Below are positions 57,501-64,000 of a stretch of DNA of 64,000 nt, one piece after another. Within the stretch, counting starts at the first letter, position 1, and each line of letters begins with the position of its first letter. Under the pieces are notes generated by a model that did not search any database, was not told where the DNA came from, and was given only the letters and a program-made list of their open reading frames with translations. The stretch is from Diphasiastrum complanatum. Lineage: Eukaryota > Streptophyta > Lycopodiopsida > Lycopodiales > Lycopodiaceae. The position numbers and the translations under genes are program-made. The stretch spans positions 33,452,361 through 33,516,360 of the forward strand of contig CM055106.1 in assembly GCA_029204225.1 (NCBI GenBank), written 5' to 3'.

Positions 57501-60034
57501 GGTAAGATACGAGCAAGAGATGCAGTTATGTGAAGTATTTGAAGGTTTCTCTGAAATTTGGGACTACATTTTTTCTATTTTTTTCTTGTGACCTGAGGCT
57601 GATTTTGGCATTCCTCTACATTTTGCAATTTGGAAAATTGTCTCAAACCCAGTTTGAAGTTGCCTATATTTGTATATAGTCTGATTGATTAATGGCTTGA
57701 TTGCACTTGGATTATCAATATTTGGACATTGTTTCTGAGCAATGTGTGTTGGTATATGGCCTAGCAGACCTTCCTCCAGAAAAGACGGCACTGGATTGGA
57801 ATACCAGGATGAAGATAGCCGCTGGTGCTGCCAAGGGTTTGGAGTATCTGCATGATAAGGCAAATCCACCCGTAATTTATAGGGATTTGAAGTCCTCCAA
57901 CATATTACTCGATGAAGGCTTTTTCCCTAAATTATCTGATTTTGGGCTGGCCAAGCTTGGTCCTGTTGGAGATAATACACATGTCTCCACTCGGGTGATG
58001 GGAACTTATGGTTACTGTGCTCCAGAGTATGCCATGACTGGTCAATTGACCTTGAAGTCAGATGTTTACAGCTTCGGAGTTGTTTTGCTTGAATTGATCA
58101 CTGGTAGAAAGGCGATAGATAATGCAAAGCCTGCTGGAGAATACAACTTGATATCATGGGTATGAGAACTTTCTTGTAAATCTCACCCCTGAAGTTGATT
58201 GTTAAAAGGTGCCCTCAAGTCTTTTCAAATTCTAAAATTTAGGAGGACATTTCAGGAAAACTAGATGGAACACTTCTAGTTGCCTCTAAAAGCTTCTGTC
58301 TGTCTAATTAGGAGAACTTGGTTCCCTAGTGCTTCTTGGTTTTCTGAAAGATATGTTCACAGTAGAATTTTGATTTGTGTCTGTTGGAGCTTCAGCACCA
58401 TTTTGTCTTGTCTTTAAACTTGAGTTTCTTGCAAGAGTGTACTGTCAGGGTGTTCTGGCATAACAATCTTTGCAAATGTAGTTCAGAAGTTCTAAAAGGG
58501 AGAGCTACTTACCTCAGAAGAAACGCCTTAGAAAATGTAGAGATGTGGTCTGTTTGTGCATTAATTTTTCTGGTATTTACTTCTATGTAAGCTATTGAAC
58601 ACCAAATGCTGTTTAACTTAATAGTGCACTAAAATCACGATCTCAGGGGTTCCAAGGCCATAAAATTGGTATCTTGTTATTCATAGCTAGTCAACAAAAA
58701 AAATAAGACTTTGCATTATCGGATCTTACTTTTACTTTACTGCATAGAAGCCACGGTTCCCAGAACCATGGGTTCTGGGACCCGTGGCAGGAACCGTACC
58801 ACGGTTCCTTGAACCGTGGTACGGTTCATCTAAAAATCAATCAATTATTTATTTATTTTAATTTTCCCCCCAAAACCCCTCATAGCTCGTTTTGGGGGTG
58901 GGGAAAAAAAAATTCATTAATTAATTAATTATTTCATGGTTTATACGGTTCTGCCCAAAAAAAGATTGTGAACCGTACGGTTCTCAGAACCGTACTGACG
59001 GTTCATTGATTCTATGCTTTACTGTAATTACGATTTTCTATTGGCTACCTGTTTGCCATCTGATAATTAGCTGATGGATCATGGGATAACTGACAGCACC
59101 TTGAAATTGGATCCCCATCATTCCAGTTCCCTTTCATTTTTATAAGCATGGGGGTAATGTCTAGAGCCACAGTCAAGGTTGCCGTTTACTTTTTCAAGCA
59201 ATGTGGGAGTCCTGTTTTTATTGAAATTGAAAGCATGTCTTTCAGTGGAATAATAAATGAAATTATGAACCTGCGAGACTTGCATTACAAGTCTTCAGGA
59301 ATGCACATTCTGTACAGATGTCTTGTAGTCGTTAAGTGTAATATTTGTGTTTGCTTTAAAGAGGAAATCCCCATATGTCATAACTGCAGTCTGCACCTTT
59401 ATTTTATAATTATATGCTTTTCTCGCTGTCACCTGTGTGCTTGTGTATAGCTGATTACGTCGTATTTTGGCTGTTGACATTCTATTTTCTGAGAACTTTT
59501 GGTTTAGCAGTTCTTTGACAGATATCAGAAGACTTTTTGCAGGCTCGGCCTTTGTTCAAAGATCGTCGTAAATTTCCTTCAATGGCAGATCCATTACTTC
59601 AAGGCCAATATCCAATGCGAGGCTTATATCAGGCTCTTGCTGTTGCAGCAATGTGCTTACAAGAACAAGCTGCAACACGACCCCTTATTGGTGATGTGGT
59701 TACTGCATTAAACTATCTGGCGTCTCAAACCTATGACCCTAGCACCTATTCAAATGGGAGCATTAAGTCCAAATCAAGCACTTCACGAGAGAGGAGGGAA
59801 AGGGACAGAAGATCAAGTGCGGACCGCTATGGTACCAATGCAGTGTTACCTATCACAGATGAGAGAGCACATAAAGACCAAAGAGTTTACCAGGAGGATT
59901 CAAGATCACAGTCTAGGTATCCTTCGCCAGATTTATGTTTGAAAGATGCTGGTGAGCATTGCTTGGTGGATGGATCAGAAAACTCAGTAAGGGACCCAGC
60001 AAACAGGCTCATTCTGAAAAAGAGGTTCAAATAA
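54587..60034 (+). CDS. PBL27-like: Receptor-like cytoplasmic kinase, subfamily VII (PBL27-like), five exons
   Basis: Coding exons: 54587-54707, 56945-57135, 57312-57501, 57768-58159 and 59543-60034. All junctions are GT-AG, frames join exactly, and the total is 1386 nt or 461 residues. The N terminus MGCLSCF offers Gly2 for myristoylation and Cys3/Cys6 for palmitoylation, so a plasma-membrane site is expected. The kinase domain spans about 80-355: P-loop [11 protein letters not shown] (87-97), Lys109 in VAVK, YRD (205-207) replacing HRD as usual in this family, DFG (225-227), [13 protein letters not shown] activation segment and APE (252-254). All catalytic residues are present. The C-terminal tail is Ser/Arg-rich. 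RLCK-VII kinases relay signals from pattern-recognition receptors to MAP kinase cascades, reactive oxygen and growth; the exact partner cannot be told here. Exact ortholog naming needs a tree. Confidence 0.95.
54972..55430. mobile_element. Palindrome-rich foldback-like element in kinase intron 1
   Basis: GGGAAACG and its complement CGTTTCCC recur many times: GGGAAACGCGTTTCC (54975-54989), GGGAAACACGTTTCCC (55006-55021), GGGAAACGTTCGTTTCCC (55084-55101) and more. A second cluster at 55380-55420 (CCCCGTTTCCCGTATCC, CTCGTTTCCCGC) lies beyond an unrelated centre. Clustered short palindromes at both ends of a 450-bp unit suggest a foldback element. No clear TSD. Confidence 0.55.
58742..59017. mobile_element. 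Foldback/MITE-like element in kinase intron 4 with TSD
   Basis: A 276-bp near-palindrome with ends GCATAGAA and TTCTATGC, flanked by TTTACT on both sides (58736-58741 and 59018-59023). Each arm carries nested GGTTC/GAACC palindromes (ACGGTTC, GAACCGTGGTACGGTTC, GAACCGTACGGTTC). The centre can pair CCCCCCAAAAC with TTTTGGGGG. No coding capacity. The class is uncertain: a 6-bp or, counted differently, a 7-bp TSD. Confidence 0.65.
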
Positions 60035-61822
60035 GCGCGAGGCATGACAGGCATCATAATGGCCTCCATCAGCTTGACAGGTCTTCCAAAGATGGATATA
60101 AGATGGCAAGCTCTTTTAAAGAGTGTAAACAATGTGTACCTGTGGCAAGGGGGTGGGTGGAGAATTGCAGGTTACTCAGCAGAGTTGCCAACTAAGAATA
60201 GGCTTAAAGGTTGCAACCTACACATGATGTGCATGTTGCCGATGTTTGCATGGGCGATGTGCTGGACCACATGGGCAGAGATATAGAGTGATTCAAGAAG
60301 AATGCTTGTCAATAGCCAAATCACATCAATACGTCCTGAAGGATGCCAGCTGTATATTGCATTTTGTACTCGTTAAGGTTGATGTTGTCTCACTTGAGTG
60401 TTGAAATGAAGATATAGGTTCTGGGGATGCTATGAGTTTTGTTTCCTTTTCTTTTAGTGCAAAGAGATCATTGAAAAGACCTTGATTGAAAAATGATAGT
60501 AATCAGTTCTCATTGGTGCCATCGAGCATATCAGAAAAGGGAGCATTTAGTGCACAATTATTTCAAATTCATCTGTCCAATAGATGTCATTCTTCCCAGG
60601 AGTTGCAATTTTGTACTTTTATTGTTCTTTGTAATTCACTATCTTTAATCTAATCACCGATATCTGCCTGCTATCTAGCAAAATTTTGGTTGCTCGGCTT
60701 TTCCCTTGCAGGAAATGAGGTGTCATAAGTTTAACGTCTAGCGGTATTTCACCAAGAATGCGGGGTTATTCTTACACAGTTGTACCAATTGATGATGGCG
60801 GTTGCAGCAAATAGCTTGATATGTCAAAAAGGTTTGGCATTATATTGTCTCAAGTTTGCTGTTTGCAGTTTTCTAGCTTGCAACTGTACAGTGTACAATA
60901 TTCTTTCCATAAAAGCATCTTAATCATGCTGGGTGAATCTAGACTTATAAAGTTATGTGCTCTTTTATTGTTTGACCTTTGTATTGTGATCTCCTTTCTA
61001 TCTTTTTGATGGCTTAATTTTCCAACTGGTTGGTACATGAATATCTCAGTGGCCTCTTTCTCCAGATTCTCAAAAAATTCGGCACAAATGGGCCCTTTAC
61101 AATGCTTTATGTACCTTGTTGGGAGACCATGTAGACCTTATTGTTGCTAAATTTTTCAATTCAAAAGTGCTAACTAGTGAGGCTGACAAACTTTTTCAAG
61201 TATTTAGTCCTTTCTTTTTTGTGCACCCACATTTGTTTTGGTCATTTGCATGAGAGCCATATCATCAAGTATACCCCTCAAGGTGGGAAATCAGATGGTC
61301 CCATTTTTGTTGCCTAGTAGCTGCAAGCAATATTTGTTGTTTGATTAAAGGCATACTTGTTCCTGTGCTCATGATAATTTTTTTAAACTAATAAATATAA
61401 GCTGGGCAAGTTCCTAGATGATTAACTAGATAATTGGAGTTCCTGACCCTTCCATGATATACGGGCACAGGCATGAAATTGTTTAAGGGCAAATTCACAA
61501 TCAATCAGCTGATTTCAGAATGAGTTTCGAAGGGAACCAGGAGACGCCATACACATGCTTTGTAGTCCAAAGATGAATATGAACTTTTTGAGAGCATATA
61601 ACATTGTACAACTGGTTCCTGTATTACACTGTAGGATGAGAGGCTAACTTGCATATGAAGGCTAGACAGATTTACCTGTATCTGAACAATTGTAAGCAAC
61701 GTGACCTAGAACTAATAACACTTTTACTAGTTTTTTTCAAAATGATTCTGAGTTATAGTTTAGGGAATGAAGCAAGCTTGAAGTAGTGAGCTGTATCAGA
61801 ACGGGTGAAATTGCATGCATCT
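60035..61822. other. 3' UTR of the kinase gene and gene-free flank
   Basis: The first few hundred bases after the stop at 60034 are presumably the 3' UTR; an exact polyadenylation site is not evident. The rest shows no gene. Confidence 0.5.
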
Positions 61823-61898
61823 TGGTTTCCAAGGGGGGAATGAACTTGGGAACAAAGAAACTTTGAATGCCAAGCTAACAAACTGAGCAAATCCCATT
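61823..61898 (-). mobile_element. SINE copy 3 (diverged)
   Basis: The minus strand reads TGGGATTTGCTCAGTTTG and TTAGCTTGGCATTCAAAG, then TTTCTTTGTTCCCAAGTTC and CCCCCCTTGGAAACC, parallel to the SINE at 29169, with a decayed B box. No convincing TSD. Confidence 0.7.
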
Positions 61899-62177
61899 GG
61901 ATGATATGTTGCAGAATCATGGCAGCACAATGTGTCAGCATATTCATATTTACAATAATCAGCAGGATAATAAAGATCCAATACTTGGATTGATTATGCC
62001 AACAAAAATCTCCCAAATTGACCGCGATCAAACAAGTTTTAAAACAATTGCGTTGTAAAAAACCAAATGTCAAATCAAGAGAATATTGAATTAGCATTGC
62101 AATGTTAAATGAATTTTTTATTGAATCCCAACACATCTCACTATCCGGATTACTTCATGATTTTAACCTGCAAGTGT

Positions 62178-62300
62178 TGGGTTCGATTTCACAAGTTCCT
62201 GCTTACTGCAACAATGGTAGGCTTTCAATTTATGCCAATGGAGGCTTGAGTCTGATTTCACAACTTGCTGCTTACTGCAGCAATTGGATAAGTATCACAT
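62178..62300. repeat. Diverged direct duplication, about 72-bp period
   Basis: GATTTCACAAGTTCCTGC then TTACTGCAACAATGG recurs as GATTTCACAACTTGCTGC then TTACTGCAGCAATTGG. Confidence 0.65.
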
Positions 62301-62989
62301 TCTTGTCGAACTACCAATATAGGATAGCCTGCCACAATCTACTGAGGAATTCTAGCTCACTACAGTGCTTTCGCCAGTTCTGATACAGCCAATAGTTCAA
62401 GTAAGGAGCCAAAATGTAATTTGCATTAATTGCACCATTCAAAACTTACTATTGCTTTATTACTCATTACCAATCATCTTCCATATGAATAATGTTGCAT
62501 AAGTCAACTTAAGGGGTGCCACATGCTTCATTCGCCAAATGACACGACTTTCAAGTCACAATGTTTGGCACAAAAATTCAGAGATTGTAATTTATCCAAA
62601 AGACCATGGTGTCTAAAGCACTTTGGAAGTCATAAGCATTCAGATAAGAAAGAGCAAGAAGATGAGGGATGCACCCACACATAACACAAGCATATATTTT
62701 TCTACTTTTTTTTCTCTAACTTAACAAAAGGAGTACGTTGCTAATAGTAAAAACCCATAGTTAAATTAAACGGTTATTGAATATCTTCGATCATATTGTA
62801 TTGAACTCTAAGTTATTCAAAGAAGTACTAAGGAGGTACATCGATCATTTATTTCTAGCATTTCTCCAATGTCTATTTACATTCTTCTATGTTTGTTAAA
62901 AGTACAAATTTTTTTCAAATTTACTTTTACGTAAAGACTATGTAAGTATACCATCATTGTTCAAATATGAAAACATATGTTGTAGCCAT

Positions 62990-63185
62990 ATTGCATCTTG
63001 TGTAGCACGACTTAGTGTTTGATACCAGCTTTTGTAGAAGATAAAGCAACAATAGCTGTCGTTGCTTTTTGTTTCTCCAAGCAAATAGTTGCAATACTTG
63101 CACTGAATGTAAACAAGGTAGTGAATTTCCTATCATCAACAATTCTTGCTTAGTCAACAAAAGAGAAACCCACCATGATTGGTAG
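62990..63185 (-). pseudogene. Copia RNase H scrap
   Basis: In one minus frame, ARIVDDRKFTTLFTFS is followed by EKQKATTAIVALSSTKAG, matching the Copia RNase H pattern DWAG..DDRKST...F, SSKKQ..VALSSTEAE. Several substitutions and a stop. No flanking LTR seen. Confidence 0.6.
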
Positions 63186-63199
63186 TTATTCTTGTCCAT

Positions 63200-64000
63200 A
63201 ACTCAAGACATGATTGAATGTACCTTTGATATATCTTATGATTTTTAAAACTCTAGGTCTCTTGGCATCTCTTGCCACATGCCCTATGATCCTCATCCAC
63301 AAGAGGCTTAGCCTCACCGCTAGTCACCATATCCCACAATTCCTTTTCCATTAATATGTTTTTTTGTCTTGAATTTTCACACTACATGATTACTAGCATC
63401 TTCTAGCTTGTTAGCTACACTCAACACACTCTATCATCATAGACTTCAAAATGATGCCAACAATTCTACATAGATCACTTTCCAAATTACTCAATCAAGG
63501 GATATGGCAGGTCATACCAAACTTTCGTTTGACATAATTCTGATTTTGTATGGCCAATTTATGTGAATTTTAGCTTGAACCTTCCGCTACACCTTCGACT
63601 ATGTAATGGTGATGTTCAAGGCCAAGGTTGAATTTTCTCCTCTTATGTGCTGTGACTGTGATTGTATTATGTTAAGCAAATTATTTGCTATCCTTTGTTC
63701 CAAGTCAAATGACCCAAAAATGATCAAAATAGGTCCAAAAAGGAGAAACATAGGCCAATTTAGTTTTTTTTTATAGGGGCTAAAAAACAACAATCTGGAG
63801 TTAAAATTTTAGTTCAAAATTTGACACCCTTCACAACGAATTGTGACTTTTAGGCCTCTTCAGTGCATTTCCATATAGTTTTTTTAACCAAGTTTTGAGA
63901 AATGATACTCGTCTCAATCTTCGCTCAAAACTTTCGTAAATGCCAAACAATTTGTAAATTCACTAATCTTGCTAGAATTTCGATTGATATCCTCTTGGCA
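63200..64000. other. Gene-free window end
   Basis: No gene, LTR edge or repeat recognised on either strand. Confidence 0.5.

Noticed and set aside
57701-57767. Alternative start of kinase exon 4 within the upstream open frame
   Set aside because: The acceptor CTAGCAG at 57761-57767 joins the exon 3 donor in frame and gives the conserved family sequence; the extra residues before it match nothing.

Overview
This looks like 64 kb of nuclear DNA from a land plant with a transposon-rich genome. The two intact cellular genes are plant-type: 60S acidic ribosomal protein P0 and a receptor-like cytoplasmic kinase of subfamily VII. Most of the remainder is nested Copia and Gypsy LTR retrotransposons with plant initiator-Met or Asp tRNA primer sites. 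Transposon style and low gene density would suit a fern or another seed-free plant, but nothing here proves the lineage.

Layout. 1-5.8 kb: a LINE 3' relic split by a young, complete, non-autonomous LTR element (A, 944-5675, TSD CAAAT). 5.9-9.1 kb: broken Copia (LTR pieces, gag, protease). 9.1-19.25 kb: a minus-strand Copia (B) whose 5' LTR is interrupted by a complete 7.4-kb element (G, 11506-18924, TSD AAGAT). G lies on the minus strand by its tRNA-Asp primer site but carries Gypsy RNase H/integrase on the opposite strand. 19.3-27.6 kb: no gene, with long GA, C/CT/CA microsatellites, an LTR end and a 22-bp minisatellite. 27.66-28.62 kb: RPP0 (minus), with telo-boxes upstream. 29.1-31.4 kb: a SINE with a 15-bp TSD, then a deleted Copia with a 1028-bp LTR. 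31.4-36.5 kb: a decayed plus-strand Copia (E). 36.5-39.2 kb: LTRs of other elements and a split Gypsy integrase. 39.2-42 kb: nothing recognised. 42-48.5 kb: a Copia (D') with a related non-autonomous element (D, 41982-45461, TSD AGAAG) inserted at its 5' edge. 48.5-50.4 kb: Copia and Gypsy scraps. 50.8-52.9 kb: a broken gene (minus) resembling a zinc-finger reverse-transcriptase ORF that has lost its RT domain. 53.2 kb: a minisatellite. 54.6-60.0 kb: a five-exon RLCK-VII/PBL27-like kinase gene (plus), with palindromic foldback-like elements in introns 1 and 4. 60-64 kb: a SINE copy and a Copia RNase H scrap.

The cellular genes are unrelated in function: RPP0 builds the ribosomal stalk, and the kinase probably relays signals at the plasma membrane. 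The main biology here is retrotransposon stratigraphy: three complete insertions with exact 5-bp TSDs, all lacking a sense-strand pol, inside older and more decayed autonomous families. Many breaks look like C-to-T or G-to-A changes (CAG or TGG to TAG, catalytic Asp to Asn), as expected from deamination of methylated cytosines in silenced DNA. I found no convincing wholly new system; the strongest oddities are element G, the RT-less zinc-finger ORF, the foldback elements and the short SINE.
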